Shown here piece after piece: positions 1-8,919 of a DNA stretch of 64,000 nucleotides (position 1 is the first letter of the stretch; each line of letters begins with the position of its first letter). The position numbers and the translations under genes are program-made. A model generated the notes under the pieces. It saw only the letters and a list, made by a program, of their open reading frames with translations. It had not been told where the DNA came from and did no database searches. Source of the stretch: Ogataea parapolymorpha DL-1 (Eukaryota; Ascomycota; Pichiomycetes; Pichiales; Pichiaceae); assembly GCF_000187245.1 (NCBI RefSeq), contig NC_027862.1:930001-994000 (forward strand). Reading direction: 5' to 3'.

Positions 1-1616
1 AGATTTCCAATGGAGTGCCTAAAAATTTGAAGATTGGTGAGGTCTCTGTTCTCACTGCCAAGTCTCAAAACAAGCTGTTGGTGTACATTCTGCAAGCCTG
101 GTCAAGAATCAAGGTGAATACTGCGGGTCATTCAGATACAAGCCAGTTGGTGGACAAGTACATAAACATTCTTACACCTCTCTGGTTATATTCGCTGCGC
201 GATTTCGCGATGATGAAGTACGGCAGCCAGTTTTTGATCACCAATTCCGACGATGTGGACATCAATACATATGAACAGTGCTGGGTGGACTTTGTTGAGG
301 TTATTGGTGTGATTGCAAACGAAAATTCTGCGCATCTGAATGAGCTTTTGCGTGATGACGGATCCAACTTTTTCTTGGTTCTTTTTGGTCAATGCATTGA
401 TCACTTGATCAAGGTCTCATCCAAGACCAAACAGGCTGTAACAGCATACGATTTTCGTGTTTTAGACGCTTTGGCAGGAATATTGAAACTCAAATCGGGA
501 TTACAACTGGTTTTTGATGATTCTATTTTCGTCGAATTCATTGATCTGCTAGATAGGCTCGTTTTGATTTCTGATCCCTCGTTCAAGTTGAAACTACTGG
601 AGTTGGCCTCTGGGGTCTTTGAGTCTTATTTCAAGACTTCTTCGAACTCCAAGAGTCCGGAAGAGCTTCACAGCGATGTGGACAAACTTTTTGAGCTACT
701 CAGGATTAACATGTTGGCTATTATTCAAATCCTTCCTTTTATCAGAGATCGGGAGTTAGGAAGAACCCCGCTTAAAGCAATTGAGAGTCACGATCTAATT
801 CTTTTGAAGAAGGCATTTGACCTGTCGTTGAATATGATTGCATATCTTCCTGAAGTGATTCAGCTGGATTTGCACACTTGTTTCCTTTTCGCATTCACCC
901 TGGTTTACGAGCTTAATAATTCAGATATCATCGCAATTCTGCTTCCAACGCTCAAGAGGATTATTTCCAGTCTCGCACATATTGATCCTAGAAATTCCGC
1001 AACGTCTCGCTTTTTCCATTCAATCAGGAAACATTTGAACGTTAGCAACAAAAACTCGATTCTCACGGTTTTCATCGTGATCACTACGACCGATGAATTG
1101 CACCTAACGGAGGAAGAAGCAGGAAAGGTCTCGGAATTTATCATTAATGGCTTGCTTTCCGAAGAAACCAGCTTGAATACAATCTCTATACAAGCGATCA
1201 AAACGCTGATTAAAAATAATGAGAAGACCGGTCTCATCCTGGAAAAACTAATTCCTCAGCTCGTGGATCAGGTGTACCAGTCGAAGCTGAAAGAGCCAAG
1301 GCTCATTCTCGAGATATTAATTGTGCTGACTAGGTCTGTCTCGTCGGACAAAATCGAGGGATGCCTCAAGATATGCGTTCCGATCATTCTCTGGTTCGAT
1401 GAATTCACTTCACGGAAGTACGAGAACTATTTGCACCACAAACTTCTTGATCTCATTCAACATTCACCAGCACATTTTAAGTCATTTGTGGATTCGTGTT
1501 CCGAAGACCAAAAACAGAACCTTGAAAGACTGGTGAAACTAGCAACCGCTCCAGAGACTGAGACAGAAACGGTATTAGAGGAGTTTTCACACATTAAGTT
1601 GAAAACCTTTGGTTAA
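1..1616 (+). CDS. LAA1: LAA1-like HEAT-repeat protein, C-terminal part (5' truncated by window edge)
   Basis: The reading frame is open from the first bases of the window, so this is the last 537 or so codons of a larger gene; the first possible in-window start is only a GTG and is not a real start. The protein is all-helical in character, with leucine-rich antiparallel-helix segments typical of HEAT repeats, and ends in a short helical tail after a threonine/glutamate-rich stretch. The pattern of the last 200 residues resembles Laa1/HEATR5, very large proteins that help the AP-1 clathrin adaptor localise at the trans-Golgi and endosomes. Family membership is inferred from the repeat character and the C-terminal pattern only; another giant HEAT protein is possible. 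It converges on ALG9, 8 bp away. Confidence 0.55.
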   Translation, partial: ISNGVPKNLKIGEVSVLTAKSQNKLLVYILQAWSRIKVNTAGHSDTSQLVDKYINILTPLWLYSLRDFAMMKYGSQFLITNSDDVDINTYEQCWVDFVEVIGVIANENSAHLNELLRDDGSNFFLVLFGQCIDHLIKVSSKTKQAVTAYDFRVLDALAGILKLKSGLQLVFDDSIFVEFIDLLDRLVLISDPSFKLKLLELASGVFESYFKTSSNSKSPEELHSDVDKLFELLRINMLAIIQILPFIRDRELGRTPLKAIESHDLILLKKAFDLSLNMIAYLPEVIQLDLHTCFLFAFTLVYELNNSDIIAILLPTLKRIISSLAHIDPRNSATSRFFHSIRKHLNVSNKNSILTVFIVITTTDELHLTEEEAGKVSEFIINGLLSEETSLNTISIQAIKTLIKNNEKTGLILEKLIPQLVDQVYQSKLKEPRLILEILIVLTRSVSSDKIEGCLKICVPIILWFDEFTSRKYENYLHHKLLDLIQHSPAHFKSFVDSCSEDQKQNLERLVKLATAPETETETVLEEFSHIKLKTFG

Positions 1617-1624
1617 TAGATGAA

Positions 1625-3700
1625 TTATTTGTGCTTTGCCAGACACAGTTGGTGGTATTGTAGCTGTCCGTTGGTGAAAAACTCAATCGCAGGCTGTGGT
1701 ATTTGCAACTGTGAAGCATTTTTGATTATCCAATGCTTAAGTTGCCCTGCCAGCGACTGTAAATAGATGATCCCTTGGTGGTTGGCAATCTTCTGTGCGT
1801 ATGGGTGCTTTTTCAAGGTTTCGTATTTGGGCCCTAGTAAGCTGTTGATGAGGATATATCTCTTCTGCACCCACGACAGAAGCTTCTTCACATGAGGATG
1901 ATCTTGAGCTATCTTGTATAAGGAGTCCAACCGCTCAGTGAAAATAGTAATTTCCCTATCTGGGATATAAAGGATCTTGTCGATACCATAACTGTTCTCC
2001 GTGTCGAGAAACTTGTCACATACAAGAAGCTCCCAGTCTCCAACCGTCTTGGCTCTTTCAAATACTTGAATCTCACCCATTTCTGGATTGACAGGCATAT
2101 CTAGATCAACGTAGTAATCGCATTCGCTGAATGGAATAACCAAATCTGGGTTGTACCGATTTTCATTGTTAAATCCCTGGGGCTTTGCTGATGTGGCATT
2201 GAATAGGGCCGCCCAGGAATTGGATACTGGCTCTACAAAGTCTCCTGGGAGCATACCCCTAAAACCGCTTTCGACAAATCTCAGCCGCTGGTTAGGATGT
2301 AAGAAGAATGAGGAAGGGTGGTGGTACCATTCTCTGCCAATGCAGACATTTTCTGGGACATCGGAGTTTGATGCAGGCAGATACCGGAAAACCGTTAGGG
2401 GTGAGCTATAGTTTGACACCAGGGACACAATTCGCAAAACTGAAACAGAGGAAATGGTAGCGAACAAGACGAGTTTGCACAGGAAAGTGTAGGCTCTAGC
2501 GAAGAAGTATGTCTTGCCGAATATTTGGGTGATTTGAGAAATGAAGAACGAGGCAGATAGTGTGACCAAAGGATAGACTGGATATAGGAAGCGTTCTTCT
2601 TTGTGAGGCTGTGAAAAGAAAATGGCACACCACAGAAGAATTGGGGCCTGAACTGTCTTTATCTGCTTCAAGTTGAATTTCTCAAATGCGACTGGCGACA
2701 AAATTCCCAAAACGGCCAAAGGCAGCACGAGATTAAAGTTAAGCAGGAGGTTGTGGACATAATAAGTCAATGGTTCAGTTCCGAATATGTTGGGACCTGT
2801 CTTCTCATCCGAGTAGAGTACATTGTACAGCACGATGTTCAATGGCACAAAACTGGTTTCTCTGTAGAACAAAGTATCGATTTGAAGGATGACAATAGAG
2901 ATGAACAAGATTGCCGCAAACCCTAGCGCACCAAAAGTGAGTAACTGGGAGTACGACTTTCTGGATATGAGTGAAAATGCAACGTAGAGGCCGAAAGGAA
3001 TGACCAGAGCAAGGCAAAATGGCCAACCTAGAAGACCACCAACCACGATGGAAAGAATGGCCATAGTGAAATGTCTCTTTCTTGCGATCATAGATTCCGT
3101 GTACATGTGGTTCAGTAGCTTGAGACTCTCGTCATAGTCTGGGGTCTTTGCCTTGACCAAAGATCGCAGCTTCTCGTTAATGCTGTTTTGAATTTTCAAG
3201 ATAAACCTGTCATATTTCAGATAGTTGACTATGGAGGCGGTAGCTAGAAGCGTGAAAATCATGCTGAACGAACTGGGTAGAAGACTTATGGATGCGTGGG
3301 ACATACCAGGATTCACTGCTTGCAAGATCAGAAACCAATTGGATACATCAGGCGAAACGTATGCCAAAGTGTTTGCCAAATGTATCTCGGCAGATGCTGT
3401 TGAAAGGGCAATGGCAAGCCTCACAAGATAAAATTGTAAATATGGTGGAATCTGCACACTTGGTAACAATGCTGCGATAATCCTCAGCGGCTTGTTGAAA
3501 ATGGTGAAGGGAAGAAGATAAGCGTACGACCTGATGGCATATTCGGGCGAATATTCCCACGTTTGCTTCCCAAAAAGCCTCGTAAGCAGATTCAAGGGTT
3601 CCCAATAGTTGAACACCTCGTCGCAATCGGATATAATGCCGTAAAAGGCCTCCAACGTTCTGGAACACAATAATATGAGTACTGGTATTAAGGAGGACAT
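1625..3700 (-). CDS. ALG9: Alg9 alpha-1,2-mannosyltransferase (GT22)
   Basis: Alg9 adds alpha-1,2-linked mannoses from dolichyl-phosphate mannose to the lipid-linked oligosaccharide in the ER lumen, before oligosaccharyltransferase transfers it to protein. The 691-residue protein is polytopic. It carries the GT22 signature DCDEVFNYWEPL at residues 25-36, with the luminal acidic residues of the first loop, and TWEYSPEYAIRSY at 47-59. The frame stays open upstream, but the ATG at 3700 fits the family N terminus (MSSLIPVLIL) and lies just after an AT-rich tandem repeat. The protein is longer than the 555 residues of S. cerevisiae Alg9, mostly through a hydrophilic C-terminal tail of roughly 110 residues. 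A gene for another step of N-glycosylation, OST4, lies about 2.2 kb away. Confidence 0.93.
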   Translation of the reverse strand: MSSLIPVLILLCSRTLEAFYGIISDCDEVFNYWEPLNLLTRLFGKQTWEYSPEYAIRSYAYLLPFTIFNKPLRIIAALLPSVQIPPYLQFYLVRLAIALSTASAEIHLANTLAYVSPDVSNWFLILQAVNPGMSHASISLLPSSFSMIFTLLATASIVNYLKYDRFILKIQNSINEKLRSLVKAKTPDYDESLKLLNHMYTESMIARKRHFTMAILSIVVGGLLGWPFCLALVIPFGLYVAFSLISRKSYSQLLTFGALGFAAILFISIVILQIDTLFYRETSFVPLNIVLYNVLYSDEKTGPNIFGTEPLTYYVHNLLLNFNLVLPLAVLGILSPVAFEKFNLKQIKTVQAPILLWCAIFFSQPHKEERFLYPVYPLVTLSASFFISQITQIFGKTYFFARAYTFLCKLVLFATISSVSVLRIVSLVSNYSSPLTVFRYLPASNSDVPENVCIGREWYHHPSSFFLHPNQRLRFVESGFRGMLPGDFVEPVSNSWAALFNATSAKPQGFNNENRYNPDLVIPFSECDYYVDLDMPVNPEMGEIQVFERAKTVGDWELLVCDKFLDTENSYGIDKILYIPDREITIFTERLDSLYKIAQDHPHVKKLLSWVQKRYILINSLLGPKYETLKKHPYAQKIANHQGIIYLQSLAGQLKHWIIKNASQLQIPQPAIEFFTNGQLQYHQLCLAKHK

Positions 3701-3713
3701 AACAAAATAAAGT

Positions 3714-3749
3714 AAATAAATATTGCAAATAAATATTGCAAATAAATAT
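3714..3749. repeat. 13-bp AT-rich tandem repeat, about 2.8 copies
   Basis: The unit AAATAAATATTGC is repeated at 3714-3726 and 3727-3739, then a partial copy runs to 3749. It fills most of the 73-bp gap between the ALG9 start and the stop codon of the complex I subunit gene. The unit contains AATAAA, so it may serve as 3'-end signal for the upstream gene and as AT-rich promoter DNA for ALG9. Confidence 0.85.
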
Positions 3750-3773
3750 ATGTGATATATAGGAACGAGCCAA

Positions 3774-4193
3774 TTATTTTCTGTCCTTAGTGGTCTGATT
3801 GAAAATCGACGAGTCTTTGTCGAGTTGTTTGCCCACAAGCACTGTATGTGGAGGGTGGAAGTCCTTCTTGTTGGAGTAAGTGGACTTCACTTCCCACCAT
3901 GGAACGTCCTTCATGATCTCTGCCTCTCTATTATAGTATGCGATGGTTCTGCGGACTATGTCTCTGTCCTGCTCAGCTTGCAACAGAGGCAGCAGATGAA
4001 TACGAGACCATATTTTTTCTCTTTTTAGCTCCACGTTCTCCCTGTTTCCTTGGATGACCCTATAGAAGCCATACGACGTGGTAGCAACCAGCAATCCAAA
4101 CCAGACAAGAGGCCTGAACCCTCTTGAAGGCAGATTTCTCTTCCATTGGATCTTCTCGTAGCCCCCAACTGGAGGAAGATCTTGGGTAGCCAT
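3774..4193 (-). CDS. NADH:ubiquinone oxidoreductase subunit, GRIM-19/NDUFA13 (NB6M) type
   Basis: This 139-residue protein is a supernumerary subunit of mitochondrial respiratory complex I. Its N terminus (DLPPVGGY at residues 5-12, then a basic RNLPSRG segment) matches the bovine B16.6/GRIM-19 pattern. One transmembrane helix spans about residues 28-46, followed by the conserved LPLLQAEQDRDIVRR segment and MKDVPWW. The length matches the family. S. cerevisiae has lost complex I, so the gene argues against a Saccharomyces-type yeast. Its start is 101 bp from the divergent PHO13 start, and that interval carries a CGATCGAC element. Confidence 0.92.
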   Translation of the reverse strand: MATQDLPPVGGYEKIQWKRNLPSRGFRPLVWFGLLVATTSYGFYRVIQGNRENVELKREKIWSRIHLLPLLQAEQDRDIVRRTIAYYNREAEIMKDVPWWEVKSTYSNKKDFHPPHTVLVGKQLDKDSSIFNQTTKDRK

Positions 4194-4241
4194 TGAGGGG
4201 AAATATTTAATGGGGGAGAAATAATTGTCGTGGGGACGCTT

Positions 4242-4252
4242 CGCGTCGATCG
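4242..4252 (-). promoter_or_regulatory. CGATCGACGCG element in the NB6M-PHO13 divergent promoter
   Basis: Read on the minus strand, the site is CGATCGACGCG. A small hairpin-like inverted repeat, GACGC-TTC-GCGTC, overlaps it at 4235-4247. The same core recurs upstream of YPD1, AGX1 and ATH1/TUB1. No binding factor is assigned. Confidence 0.4.
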
Positions 4253-4294
4253 CCCCAGATATATCTTAAATCTTTCGCTCTTCTATCATCCGGC

Positions 4295-5200
4295 ATGTCT
4301 ATAAAGATCGCATCCAAATCACACGTTGAAGACCTTCTGGCCAAGTACGACACATTTCTGTTTGATTGTGATGGTGTTTTATGGCTCGGCGATCATTTGC
4401 TGCCGAATATCGCGGAGACATTGGACCTCTTACGTTCCAACGGTAAAAAGGTGATCTTTGTGACCAACAACTCTTCCAAATCCAGAGCCGACTACGTCAA
4501 AAAATTCAAGAAGTTTGGCATTGTTGCCACCACGGAGGAGATCTTTGGCAGCTCCTACGCCACGGCAGTCTATGTGGACAGTATTTTGCAGCTCCCAAAA
4601 AACAAGAAGGTCTGGGTTTTGGGAGGATCCGGTATTGTCGATGAGCTTAAACTGTTTGGCTACGAGTCATTAGGAGGTGTTGATCCTAGGTACGACGGTC
4701 TTCTAGACATGAACGATCCAGAATCGATGATTTACAAGATCGACCCGGACGTCGGAGCGGTGGTTGTCGGGCTCGATACCAAGCTCAATTACTACAAGCT
4801 CGCTGTCACCATGCAATACCTCAAAGACCCAAAAGTTCCGTTCATTGCTACAAACATCGACTCAACGTATCCCTCCAAAGGCATGAAGCTTCCTGGAGCA
4901 GGATCGTGCGTTGAGTCTGTGGTGTGTGCAAGCGGAAGGCAGCCAATTACCAGCTGCGGAAAGCCTAGTAAGGGCATGATGGACGCCATTGACAAAGCGC
5001 ACAAACTAGACAAAAGCAGAACACTGATGGTCGGCGATAGACTGAACACCGATATGAAATTTGGTAGAGAGGGAGGACTGGCAACGCTGCTTGTGTTGAC
5101 GGGAATTGAGACCGTTGAGACACTGGGTGAGCTTAGCAAGGATGAGCAACCCACGTACTTTGCCGACAAGCTGGGCGATTTGTATGAACTGCTGCAATAG
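4295..5200 (+). CDS. PHO13: Pho13-type HAD phosphatase (4-nitrophenylphosphatase / metabolite-repair phosphatase)
   Basis: This 301-residue protein is a HAD-superfamily phosphatase with a C2-type cap. Family members hydrolyse 4-nitrophenyl phosphate, 2-phosphoglycolate and other side-product phosphates of glycolysis and the pentose phosphate pathway. The nucleophile motif DCDGVLW carries Asp24 and Asp26, followed by the threonine motif VTNNSSKS near residue 56, and by the late acidic motif GDRLNTD near residue 247 that binds magnesium. The length and start match S. cerevisiae Pho13 (312 aa). The name is historical and does not imply phosphate regulation. YPD1 follows on the same strand after 174 bp. 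Confidence 0.93.
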   Translation: MSIKIASKSHVEDLLAKYDTFLFDCDGVLWLGDHLLPNIAETLDLLRSNGKKVIFVTNNSSKSRADYVKKFKKFGIVATTEEIFGSSYATAVYVDSILQLPKNKKVWVLGGSGIVDELKLFGYESLGGVDPRYDGLLDMNDPESMIYKIDPDVGAVVVGLDTKLNYYKLAVTMQYLKDPKVPFIATNIDSTYPSKGMKLPGAGSCVESVVCASGRQPITSCGKPSKGMMDAIDKAHKLDKSRTLMVGDRLNTDMKFGREGGLATLLVLTGIETVETLGELSKDEQPTYFADKLGDLYELLQ

Positions 5201-5250
5201 ACTCTATATAGCGACTTGGACAAATAATGTTTTGAAAGGGGGCCCCGCGC

Positions 5251-5261
5251 CGATCGACGCG
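5251..5261 (+). promoter_or_regulatory. CGATCGACGCG element upstream of YPD1
   Basis: An exact 11-bp copy of the element in the NB6M-PHO13 promoter (there on the opposite strand) lies 114 bp upstream of the YPD1 start, inside an unusually GC-rich patch that also contains GGGGCCCCGCG-like sequence. Confidence 0.4.
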
Positions 5262-5374
5262 GCGGACTCTTCATTTTTTGATTTTGGAGCAATATCATCG
5301 TCATATTTACTAGACACCGTGGCTAAGATAGGATCGACATTTCAGTTCGTAAACATAGTGGCAGGTAGTGCATA

Positions 5375-5821
5375 ATGTCCGTTACTCAGGAAACGCTCGA
5401 AAGTTCTGAGTTGATCAACTGGACGATCTTCCAGGAACTTTTGCTCATGGACGAAGATGAGGAGGGTTTTGCCCTTTCGTTGGTCCAAACGTTTGTGGAT
5501 CAGGCGTCGGGCATCTTCAAGGAAATTGAGGCCCTTATTGAAAAACAGGACCCATCCGAGGATGATCTCAAACGTCTTGCGTCGTTGGGCCACTATTTGA
5601 AAGGTTCAGCCGCAGCGTTGGGATTACATACAGTGCAACAGGAGTGCGAGAGAATTCAAAACTACGGTAACAAGATCAATTTTGACGATTATGAGCCAGC
5701 GGCTAAGGCGAGCACAGTGAACGATTGGATCGATTGTATTCAGGCCGCATTTAAGAATGCGCTAGATAACTATGAAAAGAGCAAGGAGTTGCTGAGTGGG
5801 TTTTTCGGTGAACAGCTATGA
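5375..5821 (+). CDS. YPD1: Ypd1 histidine phosphotransfer protein
   Basis: Ypd1 relays phosphate from the hybrid histidine kinase Sln1 to the response regulators Ssk1 and Skn7, controlling the Hog1 osmostress pathway from cytoplasm and nucleus. The 148-residue protein has the HPt helical-bundle pattern, with the phospho-accepting histidine at residue 73 in LGHYLKGSAAALGL, almost identical to the S. cerevisiae site around His64. The acidic first third and the C-terminal helices match the family length of about 150-170 residues. It is followed, convergently, by the micro-gene OST4. Confidence 0.95.
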   Translation: MSVTQETLESSELINWTIFQELLLMDEDEEGFALSLVQTFVDQASGIFKEIEALIEKQDPSEDDLKRLASLGHYLKGSAAALGLHTVQQECERIQNYGNKINFDDYEPAAKASTVNDWIDCIQAAFKNALDNYEKSKELLSGFFGEQL

Positions 5822-5880
5822 AACCGTCATGGCGACACGTTTATAGTTGTAATGGACCAGTAATGCGAACAATGCGTAAT

Positions 5881-6000
5881 TTATTCTTCTTTTCCTGTAG
5901 CTTTCACGTTGTTTTCGATCAGTGAGTACCACAGAATCAGCACCATTGAGAAAATGCCAAACGTGATGGCAATAGTGTTTAGCTCCGCGTCCGTGATCAT
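5881..6000 (-). CDS. OST4: Ost4 mini-subunit of oligosaccharyltransferase (39 aa)
   Basis: This 39-codon frame is too short for usual gene calling. It encodes a single-helix protein starting MITDAELNTIAITFGI, which closely parallels S. cerevisiae Ost4 (36 aa, starting MISDEQLNSLAITFGI). Residues 9-27 form a transmembrane segment, and the tail is short and charged (KATGKEE). Ost4 bridges Stt3 and Ost3/Ost6 in the ER oligosaccharyltransferase. The start at 6000 is set by this alignment. The gene lies between convergent YPD1 and divergent AGX1, sharing the 164-bp promoter region with the latter. Confidence 0.93.
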   Translation of the reverse strand: MITDAELNTIAITFGIFSMVLILWYSLIENNVKATGKEE

Positions 6001-6100
6001 CTCTGTCTCCAGTTCTATGTCACACTCTGGTCGCGGTCCGTGGCCTTCACGCTAAAATTGTTTGGCTAGGTTTTTTTTGCGTGGCCTCTTGTCGACTCGA

Positions 6101-6111
6101 CGATCGACCGC
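6101..6111 (+). promoter_or_regulatory. CGATCGACCGC element in the OST4-AGX1 divergent promoter
   Basis: The CGATCGAC core is shared with sites at 4242, 5251 and 43229. It lies 54 bp upstream of the AGX1 ATG, just before an A/T-rich TATTTAAAT that could act as a TATA element. Confidence 0.35.
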
Positions 6112-6164
6112 ACCAAAGCTTATTTAAATCAAACCCGGGGTAAAAATTCTCTCCACCTTTTATC

Positions 6165-7295
6165 ATGTCCCGCAAGCTTACTTTCATCCCTGGCCCTGTT
6201 GAGTTCAGCGATGCCGTCTTGAATGCCATGTCTACTCCGTCTCAGTCGCACAGCTCGCCTGAGTTCACTCAGGTGTTCCAGGAGGCGCTCAAGAACACTA
6301 GAAAGGTGTTCAAGTCCACCGACCCCGAGACCCAGCCTTTTGTTCTGTCGGGATCGGGCACGCTTGGCTGGGAGCTTGTTGGTGCCAATCTGGTCTCGCG
6401 TTCAGAGGCGGTGCTTGTGGTGTCCACAGGCTTCTTTTCAGAGCATTTTGCTGAGGCGCTGCAAGTTTACACTGACAATGTCGATATCGTCGGTGCCGAG
6501 GTGTTTGGCGACGCGGTTAAATTGCCGGCTATAGAGGCTAAGCTGAAAGCCAAGTCTTACGGCGTGATCACTGTCACCCAGACAGATACCTCTTCGGGGG
6601 TCCTTTCGAATGTCAAGGAGATTGCTGCCCTGGTCAAGAAGGTGTCACCAAATACCCTGATTGTGGTGGACGCCGTTTGCGCCACAGCATGTGAGGAGTT
6701 GGAATTTGACGCTTGGGGGATCGACTTTGTTCTGACTGGCTCGCAGAAGGCATTGGGCTGTCCATCCGGTCTGTCCATCTCGTACGCATCTAAGCGTGCC
6801 CTGGACAAAGCCTTGGCCCACAAGCCGGTTTCGTACTATGCGTCAATTCCACGGTGGCTGCCCGTCATGCGCGCCTTTGAGAACGGCAGCCCTGCTTATT
6901 TTGCCACCCCGGCCGTTCAACTGGTCCATGCCTACAACGTTGCTCTGAAGGAGGTTTTGTCTCCATCGCTGGAAGAAAGAATCAAAGCCCATGCCGAGGC
7001 TTCTAACAAATTCAAGAACAACCTGGAGAGCCTAGGTGTGAAACTGGTGACCGTTTCGCGCGACGTGGCCGCTCACGGGCTCACCACTGCTTATTATCCA
7101 GACGGTGTCGACGGGCCTACCTTCCTGAGCAAAGTTAGAGACAACGGCTTCACTCTGGCTACCGGAATCTATAAAGATTACAAAGACAAGTATTTCAGAG
7201 TGGGTCACATGGGTGTCAGTGCTGTTGGCGAACGGAAACAGGAATTAGACCAGTGTTTTGAAGCCATTGCTAAGGCACTTAGAGAGTCCAAATAG
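6165..7295 (+). CDS. AGX1: Alanine:glyoxylate aminotransferase
   Basis: This class V PLP-dependent aminotransferase converts glyoxylate plus alanine to glycine plus pyruvate. The 376-residue protein has the N-terminal FIPGPV motif, a glycine-rich SGSGT cofactor loop at 62-66, the PLP-ring aspartate at Asp169 (VVDAVC) and the Schiff-base lysine at Lys195 (GSQKALG). Its last residues are ESK, not a canonical peroxisomal SKL-type signal, and no N-terminal mitochondrial presequence is evident, so cytosolic action is the simplest guess. It converges on SHM2, whose stop is 35 bp away, placing two glycine-forming enzymes side by side. Confidence 0.94.
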   Translation: MSRKLTFIPGPVEFSDAVLNAMSTPSQSHSSPEFTQVFQEALKNTRKVFKSTDPETQPFVLSGSGTLGWELVGANLVSRSEAVLVVSTGFFSEHFAEALQVYTDNVDIVGAEVFGDAVKLPAIEAKLKAKSYGVITVTQTDTSSGVLSNVKEIAALVKKVSPNTLIVVDAVCATACEELEFDAWGIDFVLTGSQKALGCPSGLSISYASKRALDKALAHKPVSYYASIPRWLPVMRAFENGSPAYFATPAVQLVHAYNVALKEVLSPSLEERIKAHAEASNKFKNNLESLGVKLVTVSRDVAAHGLTTAYYPDGVDGPTFLSKVRDNGFTLATGIYKDYKDKYFRVGHMGVSAVGERKQELDQCFEAIAKALRESK

Positions 7296-7330
7296 AAATA
7301 TGTATATTTATTTTTATTTTTCTATTATTA

Positions 7331-8740
7331 TTAAACAGACAATGGGAACTGGCCAGCCCAATCAGATATCTCCTGCTTCAAAGCGGAGATCTCTTCAGAG
7401 CCTTGGCCGATCTTGGCCTTGAAGTCTTTCAGCTTGTTCGCCTCAATAGGAAGACTGCTTTGCACGTTTTTGGCAATCTTGATGGCTCTGTCGATATATC
7501 CAACGATCTTGACAAAGTCTTCCTCAGAAAGACCTCTGCTGGTCATGGCTGGAGCACCGATTCTGACACCACCTGGAACCAAGGCAGACTTGTCGCCTGG
7601 GATGGAGTTCTTGTTCAAGGCGATGTTGATCTGTTCGCAAACAGACTCGATTCTGGCTCCGTCAATGCCCTTATCTCTCAGGTTGACCAGAACCATGTGC
7701 GAGTCCGTTCCGTCAGAAACAAGCTTGTAGCCGAGTCTTTTGAACTCGGTCTCCAAAGTCTTGGCATTCTTCAGAACCTGCAACTGGTACTCCTTGTACT
7801 CTGGGGTGGCAGCCTGCTTCAAAGCAGTAGCCAAAGCAGAGATGGTGTGGTTGTGAGGACCACCCTGGTGGCCAGGGAAGACTGAGAAGTTGATAGGATT
7901 CTCCAGGTCGTAGTAAATCTCCTTTCCAGTTTTAGGATTGACGGATCTCACACCTTTTCTGAAGAAGATCATGGCACCTCTAGGTCCTCTCAGAGACTTG
8001 TGGGTGGTGGTGGTCACAATGTCGGCGTACTCAAAAGGCGATGGAATCACACCAGCAGCAATAAGACCAGAAATATGTGCCATGTCGACAACCAGGTAGG
8101 CTCCAACCTTGTCAGCGATCTCTCTCATTCTCTTGTAGTCAATCAGCCTGCAGTAGGCAGAAGTTCCTGCAACCAGAACTTTTGGTCTGTACAAAACAGC
8201 GGTCTTCTCCAGCATGTCGTAGTCGATGATTCCGGTGTCCAGGTTGACTCTGTATGGCATGGTCTCAAAGTAGGTGGAAACAGCAGAAATCTTTCTTGTG
8301 TCGGTTTGATAGCCGTGCGATAGATGACCTCCATGAGGCAGGTCCAATCCCATCAGTCTCTCATGTGGCTTCATGATAGCCTGGTAGACTTGCAAGTTGG
8401 CTGGCGAGCCAGAAAGAGATTGCACGTTAACACCCCATTTGTCTGCATCCAGGTTGAAAGCCTTCAGAGCTCTGGCTTGGCACAAAAGTTCCATTCTGTC
8501 AATGTGCTCATTTCCTCCGTAATATCTGGCACCTGGGTAACCCTCCGAGTACTTGTTGCTCATTGGAGATCCCAAGGCGTCGAAAACAGCGGTAGAAGTA
8601 AAGTTCTCGGAAGCAATCAGGACTATAGAATGTCTCTGTCTCTCGATCTCGTCCTGGATAATAGATGCAACTTCAGGATCGACATCCTTCAAGTGGCCTT
8701 CGACCAGTTGTCTGTGGGAGGGGGAAAGAGCGTACGGCAT
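7331..8740 (-). CDS. SHM2: Serine hydroxymethyltransferase, cytosolic type
   Basis: This fold-type I PLP enzyme interconverts serine and tetrahydrofolate with glycine and 5,10-methylene-tetrahydrofolate, the main cytosolic source of one-carbon units. The 469-residue protein has the active-site lysine at Lys248 in [14 protein letters not shown], the cofactor-stacking histidine in DMAHISG near 222, and the tyrosine-rich YPGARYYGG near 68-76. There is no presequence before [10 protein letters not shown] and the length equals S. cerevisiae Shm2 (469 aa), so the cytosolic isoform is favoured over mitochondrial Shm1. The 179-bp promoter up to RPS16 contains poly-A stretches and a GGTGGGGGTGG element near 8826. 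Confidence 0.95.
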   Translation of the reverse strand: MPYALSPSHRQLVEGHLKDVDPEVASIIQDEIERQRHSIVLIASENFTSTAVFDALGSPMSNKYSEGYPGARYYGGNEHIDRMELLCQARALKAFNLDADKWGVNVQSLSGSPANLQVYQAIMKPHERLMGLDLPHGGHLSHGYQTDTRKISAVSTYFETMPYRVNLDTGIIDYDMLEKTAVLYRPKVLVAGTSAYCRLIDYKRMREIADKVGAYLVVDMAHISGLIAAGVIPSPFEYADIVTTTTHKSLRGPRGAMIFFRKGVRSVNPKTGKEIYYDLENPINFSVFPGHQGGPHNHTISALATALKQAATPEYKEYQLQVLKNAKTLETEFKRLGYKLVSDGTDSHMVLVNLRDKGIDGARIESVCEQINIALNKNSIPGDKSALVPGGVRIGAPAMTSRGLSEEDFVKIVGYIDRAIKIAKNVQSSLPIEANKLKDFKAKIGQGSEEISALKQEISDWAGQFPLSV

Positions 8741-8919
8741 AAGAAGAGGTAAAATAATTAATATGAAAAATAATTAATTAAGGTGACAGGAAAAAAGAAG
8801 AGCAGAGGACAAAATTTAAAAAAAAGGTGGGGGTGGAGCAGCCACTTTAGAGCATATCTATAGTTACGATTTCGTCTTCTACAATCACTTGTTTCTTCTT
8901 TATTACCACATATATCCAA

